In this document: piece after piece, positions 34,483 to 43,555 of the stretch
How positions within the stretch are numbered: position 1 is the stretch's first letter
Layout: the number at the start of each line of letters is the position of its first letter
Assembly: GCA_934464775.1 (NCBI GenBank)
Contig: CAKSKG010000014.1
Location: forward strand, 1-55,436
Source of the DNA: an uncultured Oscillospiraceae bacterium
Lineage (GTDB): Bacteria > Bacillota > Clostridia > Oscillospirales > Ruminococcaceae
Length of the DNA stretch: 55,436 nucleotides
Direction: 5' to 3'
Position numbers and translations under genes: made by a program
The notes under the pieces: model-generated
What the model saw: only the letters and a program-made list of their open reading frames with translations
Told to the model about the DNA's origin: nothing
Database searches by the model: none

Positions 34483-34890
34483 ATGAACATTGCTTTGATA
34501 GCACACGATTCAAAAAAAGAACTGCTGGTACAGTTTTGCATTGCCTACTGTGGTATTCTTTCAAGACACAATCTTTGTGCAACCGGCACAACCGGAAAAA
34601 TGGTCGCACAGGCGACAGGACTGAATATACAGAGGTATCTGAGCGGTTCGCAGGGGGGCGACCAGCAGATCGGAGCACGTATCTCATGCAATGAGATCGA
34701 CCTGCTTCTGTTTTTCAGAGATCCGCTTTCACCGAAGCCGCACGAGCCGAACGACATGAATCTTCTCCGTTTATGCGACGTTCACAATATCCCTGTTGCG
34801 ACAAATATCGCAACGGCAGAGGCGCTTATCCACGCCCTTGAAAGAGGAGATCTTGACTGGCGTCAGATCGTTAATCCCAACGAGAGATAA
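34483..34890 (+). CDS. mgsA: Methylglyoxal synthase
   Basis: Converts dihydroxyacetone phosphate to methylglyoxal and phosphate, a bypass that relieves sugar-phosphate build-up. The protein has 135 residues, the usual length. The phosphate-binding LCATGTTGKM (about 31-40), the catalytic aspartate in SGSQGGDQQIGARI (about 54-67), DLLLFFRDPL and the histidine in PHEPND are all present, with the C-terminal VATNIATAEALI. GAAAGGGATG precedes the start. It lies behind the MinD-like ATPase, an adjacency often kept in Clostridia, and is followed by a strong terminator. Confidence 0.97.
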   Translation: MNIALIAHDSKKELLVQFCIAYCGILSRHNLCATGTTGKMVAQATGLNIQRYLSGSQGGDQQIGARISCNEIDLLLFFRDPLSPKPHEPNDMNLLRLCDVHNIPVATNIATAEALIHALERGDLDWRQIVNPNER

Positions 34891-34898
34891 TTTTTTGA

Positions 34899-34936
34899 GG
34901 GCTGTATTTTTCGTCATGAAAATACAGCCTTTTTTC
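34899..34936 (+). terminator. Terminator after mgsA
   Basis: GGGCTGTATTTT (34899-34910) pairs with GAAAATACAGCC (34918-34929), followed by TTTTTTC. Confidence 0.9.
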
Positions 34937-34966
34937 AATTGATACGACAAATGGCGGTGTTTTCAG

Positions 34967-35590
34967 ATGGACGATTTCAGAGATCAGCTTATTGAACAGA
35001 ACAGAAATGAAATGCGGCGGATAAACAAAATATTCACTGCGGCATTCTTTATAACGGCGGTACCATCGCTGGCTGTGATACTCGGGAGCCTTATGGATCT
35101 TCTTGTTGCCATAATGACGGTGGGAATTGCCAAATGGACCGTGGGCAGCATGATATCCCTGCTGCTGGGAGTTGTGCTTGTCATTGCGGCGCTTCAGGCG
35201 CATCAGAAGCAGAAGCACGATATCGTGATAACAATGGTGCTGCTTATCGCCATGTTTTTCGCAAAGCTGCTGTTCGGCGGTGAGGTCTATACCGAGCTTA
35301 TTGCCATGCTGGCAGGCTGCGGTGCGCAGATATTTACCCTTGCTCAGTTTAAGGCGCTGGAACGTCTCAGCAGGCAGGACGGCTATCCCGATTTCAACCC
35401 CATATATTATCACCATGACCCTCTCCCCGATGAAAAAATACTTCGTCCCTCACGGCTTGCAGCCGAAAACGGCGAAAAGACGGACAAGCTCCCCGAGGAC
35501 AATGATATGCAGGATATAAGCGAGCTTCCCGAAACGGACGGCGATTACTCCGATTATGCGGAGCAGGAAAAAAGACGAAGGGAATTATGA
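34967..35590 (+). CDS. Four-TM hypothetical membrane protein
   Basis: Encodes 207 residues. After a charged N-terminus (MDDFRDQLIEQNRNEMRRI) come four hydrophobic spans (about 22-50, 60-79, 87-105, 112-130). The C-terminal third (about 140-207) is soluble and acidic (EDNDMQDISELPETDGDYSD) and ends KRRREL. I recognise no family. It is followed after 34 nt by the GH2 gene on the same strand, and a link to sugar use is not evident. ATGGCGGTGTTTTCAG precedes the ATG, with GGCGG as a weak ribosome site. Confidence 0.75.
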   Translation: MDDFRDQLIEQNRNEMRRINKIFTAAFFITAVPSLAVILGSLMDLLVAIMTVGIAKWTVGSMISLLLGVVLVIAALQAHQKQKHDIVITMVLLIAMFFAKLLFGGEVYTELIAMLAGCGAQIFTLAQFKALERLSRQDGYPDFNPIYYHHDPLPDEKILRPSRLAAENGEKTDKLPEDNDMQDISELPETDGDYSDYAEQEKRRREL

Positions 35591-35624
35591 TGCGGTAATA
35601 TCCCGAAAGGAAAACGAATTTTAT

Positions 35625-38600
35625 ATGAACTACAAAAACAGAAAAAATTTATTCAATAACGGCTGGGAGTTTGCTCTGACAGCCCCCGATACAGCATATG
35701 AAGAGGCCCATGCCGCAAAGCTTGACTATAAGCCTGTGGATATCCCTCATGACTGGCTCATTTACGATTCCGATGAGCTTTATAAGTCGGGCTGCGGATT
35801 TTACAGAAAATATATTGATATCACGGACATTAACACTGCGGACTATATCCTTTATTTTGACGGCGTTTATATGGACAGCACCCTTTATGTCAACGGGAAA
35901 AATGTCTGCTCATGGACTTACGGCTATTCCTCATTTCAGGCGGATATCTCCGCTTATCTTGAAGAGGGCAGAAACTGCATCGAGCTGCGTGTGAATTATG
36001 TTTCACCCAATTCACGGTGGTATTCGGGAGCGGGAATTTACAGGAATGTTTATCTTTACAAGCTCTCTGCGGTGCATCTTAACATTGACGGGATATATAT
36101 TTCCGCAGATGCGGAAAGCGGAGACGTTTATGTAAATACGGAGACTTCGGGATACGGCGGAAATATGCCCGATCTTGAAATAGTGCATACCGTTATCGGT
36201 CCCGACGGAAACACTGCCGCACAGTGCAGGACTGACCTTAAATGGAGCTGTGTGGAGACCACTCTTCATGCGGACAATATAAAGCTCTGGAGCCTTGAAG
36301 AGAGAAACCTCTACACTCTGCGGACGGAGCTTATCGTTAAAATGGACGGCACGGTTCTGGACAGCAGCGATGATATTTTCGGATTCAGAAGTGCTGTATT
36401 TGACCCCGATGAGGGCTTTATCCTCAACGGAAAGCATATCAAGCTGAAAGGCGTGTGCCTGCACCATGACCTTGGCTGCCTGGGAAGTGCGGTGAATTAT
36501 TCCGCATTGGAAAGACAGCTTTTGCTGATGAAGGAAATGGGAGCAAATTCCGTGCGCACATCGCACAATATGCCTGCTCCCGAGCTTATTGAGATATGCG
36601 ACAGGATAGGTCTGCTGGTGAACTGCGAAAGCTTTGATATGTGGGAGCTGCCGAAAACGGACTTCGACAATGCGAGATTTTTCCGTGAGACTGCCCACAG
36701 GGACGTTATGAGCTGGGTGAAGCGTGACCGCAACCACCCCAGCGTTATCCTCTGGAGCATAGGCAATGAGATATACGATACTCACGTTAACGAGCACGGC
36801 TATGAGATAGCCGAGATGCTGAAAAATTACGTCCGTGAGTTTGATTATAAGTGCAACGCAGGCGTTACTATCGGCTCAAACTTCATCGAGTGGGAAAATT
36901 CCCAGAAGATCGGCGAGATGCTTGGGATATCGGGCTATAATTATACCGAGCGCTGCTATGACGCACATCATGAGCAGTACCCCAACACCGTGATATACGG
37001 CAGTGAGACTTCCTCTGCGGTAAGGAGCCGAGGGATATATCATTTCCCCGCAGACGTGCCACAGCTCACCCATGACGATCATCAGTGCAGCTCACTTGCA
37101 AACAGCACCGTGGGCTGGGGCAAGCCTGCGGAAATTGCATGGATAGAGGATCGTGACAGAAAATTCTGCGCAGGACAGTATGTCTGGACAGGAATAGACT
37201 ACATCGGCGAGCCTACTCCGTACAGCACGAGAAACAGCTATTTCGGAATGGCGGACACCTGCTGTCTGCCCAAGGATATATATTATTTCTATCAGTCCGT
37301 GTGGACGGATTTCAAAGAAAAGCCCATGGTGCATCTGCTGCCCTACTGGGATTTCAACGAGGGTCAGCCCATAGATGTTATTGCATATACAAATGCGCCT
37401 GCGGTTGAGCTTTTCGTCAACGGCAGATCGCAGGGAATACAGCATATCGACCATGAGCATGGAAATGTGCTTCACGGACAATGGCTCGTTCCCTATGAAG
37501 AGGGCTGTATTTCCGCAAAGGCATACGATGAAAACGGAAACGCAGCTGCGGAAGCCGAAAGGCACAGCTTTACAGATCCCGTAAGAGTTTGCGCACAGGC
37601 GGAAAGACCTGTTATAAAGGCGGACGGCAGGGATATATCCTTTGTTGTGATATCTGTCTGCGACAAGGACGGCTATCCCGTTGAAAACGCAAGAAACCGT
37701 GTCAATGTGACGGTAAGCGGCAATGGCGTGCTTATGGGCATGGACAACGGTGATTCCACCGACAAGGATCAGTATAAGACAAATTCCCGCAGGCTTTTTG
37801 GCGGCAAGGCGGTATGCGCCGTAAGAAGCAGTACCGAAAGCGGAGATATCGTTGTTAAGATAGCTTCGGAGGGTCTGGAAAGTACGGAGATCTTTATAAA
37901 AGCCGAAAAGTGTGATATTCCCGAGGGCATTTCCTGCTCCGATCATGTTGATTGCACGGAAAATATCACGGGAGATATCCCTGTCCGTGCGATAAAATGC
38001 AGCTGCGGGAATACAAAGCTTGATAAGGAAGATCCCGAAAGCGAGATCGTGCTGAAAATTCTTCCCGAAAATGCTTCGTACAGCGATATCACCTGCACTG
38101 CGGTAAAGGACGGCGGCGCTCCCGCACCCAACGGCAGAGCGGAATATGAGGACGGAAAAATAAAGGTAAAGGGACTGGGCGACGGAAAATTCACCGTAAG
38201 GGTATACTGCAATAACGGCAGCGAATTTCCGCAGGTCATTTCCGAAACTAACTTTGAGTGCAGCGGAATGGGTCAGGCTGTCCGTGATCCCTACAGCTTT
38301 ATATGCGCAAACACCTTTGCTTTGAGCAGAAATTCGGTAAATCTTATCGAGAACAATTCGCTGGGCGGATTTTCCGCAGGATCTATGGCTGTGTATACCG
38401 GCGTCGATTTCGGCAGGGCAGGCAGTGATTCGGTGACAATATATATCGGAAACTGCAATAACCGTGATATTCCCGTGAAGCTGTATGACGGCGCTCCCGA
38501 CGAAGCAAGGCTTATCGACACGCTGATGTTCCCCCACAACAACGGCTGGGATCATGCGGAGCCGATAACATATAAGCTGCCCGAAACGCTGAGAGGCGTT

Positions 38601-39029
38601 CATACGGTCACAATCGGCATTGACGACGGCTGCATCTTCGGCGGCTTTGAATTCACCAAGACCGAGGAAGCCTATGCGGAGCTTCTTCCCGTGTATAATG
38701 ACGAGATGTACGGCGATGATTATACAATAAGCGGCGAGAGGATAATCGGCATCGGAAACAATGTTGTTATCGGCTTCAAGGACATGGATTTTGCTCACGG
38801 CGCAGGACATATCATCATAAAGGGCCGCACCGCAAACAAGGTGAACACTATCCAGCTCCGCACGGTAAAGGACGGCGTTCAGAAGACCCAGCTCCTTGAA
38901 TTTGCAGGATGTGAGGATTATCGGGAGCAGAGATTTGCCGTTGAACGGCTTGAGGGAGTCAATGACGTAAGCTTTGTATTCCTGCCCGGCAGCAGCTTTG
39001 ATTTTGAAAGCTTCCGCTTTGAAGAATAA
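35625..39029 (+). CDS. Glycoside hydrolase family 2 (beta-galactosidase-like)
   Basis: Encodes 1134 residues from the ATG at 35625; GAAAGG lies 14 nt ahead, and a longer start would overlap the upstream gene. The N-terminal jelly-roll domain (about 8-165) contains DIPHDWLIY and RWYSGAGIYRNVYL, followed by an immunoglobulin-like domain and the GH2 barrel (about 270-580). The acid/base glutamate is E382 in WSIGNEIYD and the nucleophile E461 in YGSETSSAVRSRG. DUF4982-type and further beta domains, with a Big-type domain, follow to the end; the last part (about 905-1134) resembles carbohydrate-binding modules. There is no signal peptide, so it acts inside the cell on imported beta-galactosides. 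Confidence 0.93.
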   Translation: MNYKNRKNLFNNGWEFALTAPDTAYEEAHAAKLDYKPVDIPHDWLIYDSDELYKSGCGFYRKYIDITDINTADYILYFDGVYMDSTLYVNGKNVCSWTYGYSSFQADISAYLEEGRNCIELRVNYVSPNSRWYSGAGIYRNVYLYKLSAVHLNIDGIYISADAESGDVYVNTETSGYGGNMPDLEIVHTVIGPDGNTAAQCRTDLKWSCVETTLHADNIKLWSLEERNLYTLRTELIVKMDGTVLDSSDDIFGFRSAVFDPDEGFILNGKHIKLKGVCLHHDLGCLGSAVNYSALERQLLLMKEMGANSVRTSHNMPAPELIEICDRIGLLVNCESFDMWELPKTDFDNARFFRETAHRDVMSWVKRDRNHPSVILWSIGNEIYDTHVNEHGYEIAEMLKNYVREFDYKCNAGVTIGSNFIEWENSQKIGEMLGISGYNYTERCYDAHHEQYPNTVIYGSETSSAVRSRGIYHFPADVPQLTHDDHQCSSLANSTVGWGKPAEIAWIEDRDRKFCAGQYVWTGIDYIGEPTPYSTRNSYFGMADTCCLPKDIYYFYQSVWTDFKEKPMVHLLPYWDFNEGQPIDVIAYTNAPAVELFVNGRSQGIQHIDHEHGNVLHGQWLVPYEEGCISAKAYDENGNAAAEAERHSFTDPVRVCAQAERPVIKADGRDISFVVISVCDKDGYPVENARNRVNVTVSGNGVLMGMDNGDSTDKDQYKTNSRRLFGGKAVCAVRSSTESGDIVVKIASEGLESTEIFIKAEKCDIPEGISCSDHVDCTENITGDIPVRAIKCSCGNTKLDKEDPESEIVLKILPENASYSDITCTAVKDGGAPAPNGRAEYEDGKIKVKGLGDGKFTVRVYCNNGSEFPQVISETNFECSGMGQAVRDPYSFICANTFALSRNSVNLIENNSLGGFSAGSMAVYTGVDFGRAGSDSVTIYIGNCNNRDIPVKLYDGAPDEARLIDTLMFPHNNGWDHAEPITYKLPETLRGVHTVTIGIDDGCIFGGFEFTKTEEAYAELLPVYNDEMYGDDYTISGERIIGIGNNVVIGFKDMDFAHGAGHIIIKGRTANKVNTIQLRTVKDGVQKTQLLEFAGCEDYREQRFAVERLEGVNDVSFVFLPGSSFDFESFRFEE

Positions 39030-39080
39030 ACAGACAGCCGACTGTCGGGCAGCAGTCCCGATACAGAGGAGACTATCACG

Positions 39081-40289
39081 ATGAATGAAAGATCAGGCAG
39101 AGCCAACAATAAAAGATTCAGGGGAGCGGCTATCGTTTTTGCGCTGCTGGCGGCGGCTTCCACCACGATTTTCGTGCTGACCAAGGATAAGTCCCCCGAT
39201 GCTTCGCTGGAAAACGATATTTCTGCGGAAAGCGCCGTTTCGGAAGAGAGCGAAACAGCCGCTTCCGAAACGACTGCGCCAGTAACGGAGACTGCTCCTG
39301 CGCATATCGTCACGGCTTCTCCCGATGATATTATCTCTGGGACGCTTCCTCCGTCGGAGGAGACGGAAGCCGATGAGGAAAATGCCGACGGCGGAGAATT
39401 TTATGACGAAAGCGGCGGCACGGAGGCTCCGCAGCAGACAAGGACCGTCATAACCAGCCGTGACCGCCGTGAATATACGGGGCGTGCGGTGTATATAGAT
39501 ATGAAAAATATCCTCCAGAATCCCGAGCTTCCCGTGGGCTGCGAGATAACGGCGCTCACCATACTGCTGAATTACTGGGGCTTTGATGCAGATAAGGTTG
39601 ATATGGCGAAAAATTATCTGCCCGTTTCGTCGGGACGGTATAAATATGAGGACGGCAAGACCTACAAGGACAGCTTCTACGATTATTTTATCGGAGATCC
39701 TTTTTCCAGAGGGTACGGCTGCTTTTCAAATGCTGTCGTCAAGGCGGCGAATAAATACATAAGCTCAAACGGCGGCGGATATTCCGTTGTGAATATCTCG
39801 GGCTGCGGCCCCGATACGCTGTATGATTATGTTTCCCGTGATGTGCCTGTTCTCGTATGGGCAACCGACGGAATGATCGAGCCTGAATACTACGAAACAT
39901 GGTATGATATCGACACGGGAGAGCAGCTGGACTGGTATCTCAACGAGCACTGCATGGTGCTGTCGGGCTTTGATATTGACGCAGGCATTGTTACGGTCAA
40001 TGACCCCATGAAGGGCATAATCGACTATAACATCGACCGCTTTGAGACGAGGTTTTCCCAGATGCACAGTCAGGCGGTGGTGATACTTCCCGATTCTTCG
40101 GAATCCGATGAGACGGAAGCGGAGGTTACCGAAACGGCTGCCCCCGAGACGGAAGAAACAACTGCGGAAACAACTGCCGCCGAAACGGAAGCCGAAACAC
40201 AGACCGAAGCCCCCGAGGAAGAAGAGTATACCGACATTTTGGAAGAATGGGGCGACGATGCGGCTGTTTATGACGGCGATGAGGAGTAA
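39081..40289 (+). CDS. Exported C39-like peptidase domain protein
   Basis: Encodes 402 residues. A membrane anchor (about 15-34) is followed by a Glu/Ser/Thr-rich spacer to about 130. The peptidase-like domain (about 138-325) begins NPELPVGCEITALTILLNYW with the nucleophile candidate C154, and has EHCMVLSGFD with H290 and then TVNDPMKG with the third polar residue. This is the C39_2/BtrH-type papain-like layout, so activity is plausible. The C-terminal 70 residues repeat the Glu/Thr/Ala-rich composition (TEAEVTETAAPETEETTAE). It probably works on the outer membrane face; the target is unknown. GAGGAGA lies before the ATG. Confidence 0.85.
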   Translation: MNERSGRANNKRFRGAAIVFALLAAASTTIFVLTKDKSPDASLENDISAESAVSEESETAASETTAPVTETAPAHIVTASPDDIISGTLPPSEETEADEENADGGEFYDESGGTEAPQQTRTVITSRDRREYTGRAVYIDMKNILQNPELPVGCEITALTILLNYWGFDADKVDMAKNYLPVSSGRYKYEDGKTYKDSFYDYFIGDPFSRGYGCFSNAVVKAANKYISSNGGGYSVVNISGCGPDTLYDYVSRDVPVLVWATDGMIEPEYYETWYDIDTGEQLDWYLNEHCMVLSGFDIDAGIVTVNDPMKGIIDYNIDRFETRFSQMHSQAVVILPDSSESDETEAEVTETAAPETEETTAETTAAETEAETQTEAPEEEEYTDILEEWGDDAAVYDGDEE

Positions 40290-40291
40290 GT

Positions 40292-40564
40292 ATGGAAAAA
40301 ATATGCGATATAACCGATGTTGACGAGCCGGAATTCGGCTGCGAGGGCAGACCCGAGGGTGTCGTTTATGCACATATAAAGGTCATGGCGGGGGATATTG
40401 AATATGATGTCCCGCTGGCGGAAAATGTGCTTTACCGCAGCAGGTGCGACGAGGGAATGAGCCTTGTGCGCCGTGACGGCGGATATTATCTTATAAAAAA
40501 GGACGGCAGCGAGCTTGCGGCGGACAGTGAGCTTACCGAAGCGGTATTGTCTGCTTTGGCATGA
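40292..40564 (+). CDS. Small hypothetical protein
   Basis: Encodes 90 residues, acidic, starting 2 nt after the C39 protein's stop with GATGAGGAG as its ribosome site inside the upstream gene. The sequence holds no signal or membrane span. YAHIKVMAGDIEYDVPLAEN and YYLIKKDGSELAAD suggest a small beta-rich fold. I recognise no family. The tight spacing implies co-expression with the exported peptidase upstream and perhaps maf downstream. Confidence 0.7.
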   Translation: MEKICDITDVDEPEFGCEGRPEGVVYAHIKVMAGDIEYDVPLAENVLYRSRCDEGMSLVRRDGGYYLIKKDGSELAADSELTEAVLSALA

Positions 40565-40603
40565 CCGTACGGTCTGTCTATTGAACTGAAAGGAAAAATT
40601 AAA

Positions 40604-41206
40604 ATGAGCGAAAAAATAATTCTTGCTTCGGCATCTCCCAGAAGAAAGGAGCTTATGGCCCTTATCGCCGAGGATTTTGAGGTGATACCCTCCAATGCGG
40701 AGGAGAATGTTCCCGAGGACATCCCCGCAGCCGAAGCCGCACGTTATCTTGCCTGCATTAAGGCGGAGTTTGTTGCGGCGAAAAATCCCGGAAAGGCAGT
40801 TATCGGCTGCGATACCGTTGTTATTCTTGACGGAAAGGTAATGGGCAAGCCATCCGATCCCTATGATGCGGACGCAATGCTCCATGCGCTTTCGGGAAAG
40901 ACCCATAAGGTCGTTACGGGAGTGTGCCTTGATTATTACTTCCCCGACGGCGGCAAAATGACCGATTCCTTTTCGCAGGAAACGCTGGTGGAGTTCTATG
41001 AGCTTTCCGATGATGAGATAAGCGAATATGTAAGATCGGGCGAGCCTATGGACAAGGCTGGAGCTTACGGCATTCAGGGTCGGGGTGGACTTATGGTGAA
41101 GAAAATAAACGGCGACTACAACAATGTTGTGGGTCTGCCTGCGGCTATGCTGAAACGCAGACTGGACAGCTTTTTGGTCAGAGTCAATAAAATGAATTCG
41201 CTGTAA
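40604..41206 (+). CDS. maf: Maf nucleotide pyrophosphatase
   Basis: Hydrolyses noncanonical nucleoside triphosphates (dTTP/UTP or 7-methyl-GTP type) to monophosphates; overexpression blocks septation in Bacillus. The protein has 200 residues, with the family signature IILASASPRRKELM (about 4-17), EENVPEDIP, CDTVVILDGKVMGKPSD with the catalytic aspartate (about 69), SGKTHKVVTGVCL and the late DKAGAYGIQGRGG. It is full length and intact. GAAAGGAAA precedes the ATG. Confidence 0.96.
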   Translation: MSEKIILASASPRRKELMALIAEDFEVIPSNAEENVPEDIPAAEAARYLACIKAEFVAAKNPGKAVIGCDTVVILDGKVMGKPSDPYDADAMLHALSGKTHKVVTGVCLDYYFPDGGKMTDSFSQETLVEFYELSDDEISEYVRSGEPMDKAGAYGIQGRGGLMVKKINGDYNNVVGLPAAMLKRRLDSFLVRVNKMNSL

Positions 41207-41267
41207 TGGCTTGAATGTTGTTAAAACGCTGAAATTTTTCGGGAGAACGCAAAATCGGGTTTTCCCC

Positions 41268-41340
41268 TTGACAGAACGGGAAAATAAGTGTATAATGTGT
41301 AAAGTGATTTGACTTTACAAAGTAAAACGCTTTACACTGT
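41268..41340 (+). promoter_or_regulatory. Consensus promoter of ylxM-ffh with a double inverted repeat
   Basis: TTGACA (41268-41273), 17 bp, TATAAT (41291-41296). Directly after it lie GTAAAGT (41299-41305) / ACTTTAC (41312-41318) and GTAAA (41322-41326) / TTTAC (41331-41335), so the first 40 nt of the transcript or an operator are palindromic. Confidence 0.8.
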
Positions 41341-41352
41341 ATGGAGATTGTT

Positions 41353-41718
41353 ATGAACGAGGTTGAAAAGAATCTGCAGATCTCAAGGCTGCTGGATTAT
41401 TACGGCGATATGCTTACCGAAAAGCAGAGAGGTTTCATCGACCTTTATTATAACGAGGATTTTTCGCTGGCGGAGATCGCCGAGCATGAAAATATCACAA
41501 GACAGGGCGTGCGTGACAGCATCAAGCACGGAGAACAGATACTCTGTGAGCTGGAGAGCAAGCTTCATCTTGCGGAAAGATCCGAAACATATTACGCACT
41601 TGTCAGAAAGATCGGCACTCTTGCCGAAGAGATACACCGTTCCTGCGGCGGCTCCGCTTCGGGAGCAAAGGCTGCCGAGATAGAAAAGCTTGTGAATACT
41701 TATAAGGAGCTTTTCTGA
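41353..41718 (+). CDS. ylxM: YlxM family DNA-binding protein (UPF0122)
   Basis: Encodes 121 residues from the ATG at 41353, which has GGAG 7 nt upstream (an ATG at 41341 is in frame but lacks a site). The helix-turn-helix resembles sigma-70 region 4: YGDMLTEKQRGFIDLYYNED, then SLAEIAEHENITRQGVRDSI, as in all YlxM proteins. It is the usual partner gene of ffh and is thought to tune SRP pathway expression or GTPase activity. The C-terminal 40 residues are helical. It is followed by ffh after 38 nt. Confidence 0.93.
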   Translation: MNEVEKNLQISRLLDYYGDMLTEKQRGFIDLYYNEDFSLAEIAEHENITRQGVRDSIKHGEQILCELESKLHLAERSETYYALVRKIGTLAEEIHRSCGGSASGAKAAEIEKLVNTYKELF

Positions 41719-41756
41719 GGCATACATTTGATATATGACTGAAAGGAAGTGCTTTT

Positions 41757-43100
41757 ATGGCTTTTGAAGGATTATCCGAAAAGCTCAATAATGTTTTCAG
41801 ACGTCTTAAAGGACGGGGAACTCTTAACGAGAACGATGTCCGTGAGGCTATGAGAGAGGTCAGAATGGCACTTCTCGAGGCTGACGTCAATTATAAGGTC
41901 GTCAAGGATTTTGTGGGAAAGGTGACGGAGCGTGCCGTCGGCGCTGATGTGCTTGCAAGCCTTACCCCCGGTCAGATGGTCATAAAGATAGTTAATGAAG
42001 AGCTTATTGCTCTTATGGGCAATGAGAATTCAAAGATAAATTTCCCCAACAAGCCCCCCTGCGTCATTATGATGTGCGGTCTGCAAGGTTCGGGTAAAAC
42101 AACTCATGCGGCTAAGCTTGCAAAGCATTTCAAGGAAAACGGCAAGCGTCCTCTGCTGGTTGCCTGCGACGTTTACCGTCCCGCAGCTATCAATCAGCTT
42201 CAGGTAGTCGGTGAAAAAGCTGGCGTGAAGGTCTTTGAAATGGGTCAGATAAATCCTGTCACCATTGCAAAGGAAGCAGTTAAGCACGCAAAGGATCACG
42301 GAAACGATGTGGTTATCCTCGATACGGCAGGCCGTCTGCACATTGATGAGCAGCTTATGGACGAGCTGAAAAACATCAAGGCAGAGACTTCACCCAACGA
42401 GATAATGCTGGTAGTCGATGCAATGACAGGTCAGGACGCAGTTAATGTTGCCAAGGCTTTTGATGAGGCTCTGGGAATCGACAGCGTGCTTATGTCAAAG
42501 CTTGATTCCGATACACGAGGCGGTGCCGCTCTGTCGGTACTGGCTGTAACAGGCAAGCCTATCAAGTATGTGGGTACAGGCGAAAAGCTTGATGATTTTG
42601 AGCCTTTCCACCCCGAAAGAATGGCTTCCCGTATACTGGGCATGGGCGATATGCTTACGCTTATCGAGCGTGCCGAGACTTCCATTGACGAAAAGGACGC
42701 AAAGAAGCTGGCTGAACGTCTGAAAGAGAATTCCTTCGATATGAACGATCTCCTCGAGCAGATGAAGCAGGTCCGCAAGCTTGGTCCTCTGAAGCAGATC
42801 ATGGGTATGCTTCCCGGTGTGGGCGACAAGCTGAAGGACATCGATATTGATGACCGTCAGATGTTCCGCATTGAAGCTATGATAACTTCAATGACTCCCG
42901 CCGAACGTGCAAAGCCCTCTATCATCAATCCCAGCCGCAAGAAGCGCATCGCCGCAGGAAGCGGAAATACCGTTGCGGACGTCAACAGACTGCTCAAACA
43001 GTTTGATGATATGCAGAAGATGATGAAGCGCCTCGGCGTTATGGGCAAAAATCAGAAGGGCAGGAAGAACAAGCTCAGAGTGCCCGGAAGATTTATGTAA
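41757..43100 (+). CDS. ffh: Signal recognition particle protein Ffh
   Basis: GTPase that binds signal sequences and 4.5S/6S-type SRP RNA and targets ribosomes to FtsY. The protein has 447 residues: the N domain (1-90), the G domain (about 95-295) with P-loop CGLQGSGKTTHAAKLA, DVYRPAAINQL, DTAGRLHID and SKLDSDTRGGAAL, and the methionine-rich M domain (about 300-447) with GMGDMLTLIE, LGPLKQIMGMLPGVG, and the RNA-binding PSRKKRIAAGSG. It is complete. GAAAGGAAG precedes the ATG. It is co-directional with ylxM and rpsP, the classic Firmicutes arrangement. Confidence 0.98.
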   Translation: MAFEGLSEKLNNVFRRLKGRGTLNENDVREAMREVRMALLEADVNYKVVKDFVGKVTERAVGADVLASLTPGQMVIKIVNEELIALMGNENSKINFPNKPPCVIMMCGLQGSGKTTHAAKLAKHFKENGKRPLLVACDVYRPAAINQLQVVGEKAGVKVFEMGQINPVTIAKEAVKHAKDHGNDVVILDTAGRLHIDEQLMDELKNIKAETSPNEIMLVVDAMTGQDAVNVAKAFDEALGIDSVLMSKLDSDTRGGAALSVLAVTGKPIKYVGTGEKLDDFEPFHPERMASRILGMGDMLTLIERAETSIDEKDAKKLAERLKENSFDMNDLLEQMKQVRKLGPLKQIMGMLPGVGDKLKDIDIDDRQMFRIEAMITSMTPAERAKPSIINPSRKKRIAAGSGNTVADVNRLLKQFDDMQKMMKRLGVMGKNQKGRKNKLRVPGRFM

Positions 43101-43161
43101 GCTTTTAATGCATACAATGCGTTAAATATATATCAATTATAATTTTTATGAGGTGAAAAAA

Positions 43162-43401
43162 ATGGCAGTTAAAATCAGACTGAAGAGAATGGGCGCTAAG
43201 AAAGCTCCTTTCTATCGTATTGTTGTTGCTGACTCCAGATATCCCAGAGACGGCAGATTCATCGAGGAGATCGGTTACTACGATCCTACAAAGGAACCCT
43301 CCGTTATCAAGGTTGATACAGAGAAGGCTAAGAAGTGGATGGCTAACGGCGCACAGCCCACAGACACTGTTAAGAAGCTTCTTGACGTTGCTGAAAAGTA
43401 A
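43162..43401 (+). CDS. rpsP: 30S ribosomal protein S16
   Basis: Encodes 79 residues, complete. MAVKIRLKRMGAKKAPFYRI and VVADSRYPRDGRFIEEIGYY are the S16 signature, and the ending NGAQPTDTVKKLL is typical. GAGGTG lies 9 nt upstream of the ATG at 43162; an in-frame GTG at 43153 is part of the ribosome site. The gene follows ffh by 61 nt in the ffh-rpsP-khpA order. Confidence 0.98.
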   Translation: MAVKIRLKRMGAKKAPFYRIVVADSRYPRDGRFIEEIGYYDPTKEPSVIKVDTEKAKKWMANGAQPTDTVKKLLDVAEK

Positions 43402-43421
43402 TTTTTCGGCGAACTTAACTG

Positions 43422-43540
43422 AATAAGTATATTCGGAGACTGCCGTAAGGGCGGTGCTCCGATCGCTTATTTGCCGCTCCTTTTCCGTCATCCGAAAGCG
43501 GCAGTATCATCAGACGGAGTGATATATCGGCATTAGCCGA
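43422..43540 (+). other. Structured intercistronic region between rpsP and khpA
   Basis: Three stem-loops follow rpsP. The first is AATAAG (43422-43427) / CTTATT (43466-43471), enclosing CGGAGACTGCC/GGGCGGTGCTCCG (43434-43461). The second is GCCGCT/AGCGGC at about 43473-43502, and the third TCGGC/GCCGA at about 43527-43539. There is no T-run, so read-through into khpA is expected; the structures may set relative expression of the two genes. Confidence 0.55.
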
Positions 43541-43555
43541 AGAAACGAGGATATT

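Noticed and set aside
37092..38810. 572-codon open frame opposite the GH2 gene
   Set aside because: Antisense to a complete GH2 protein, no ribosome site and no recognisable domain.
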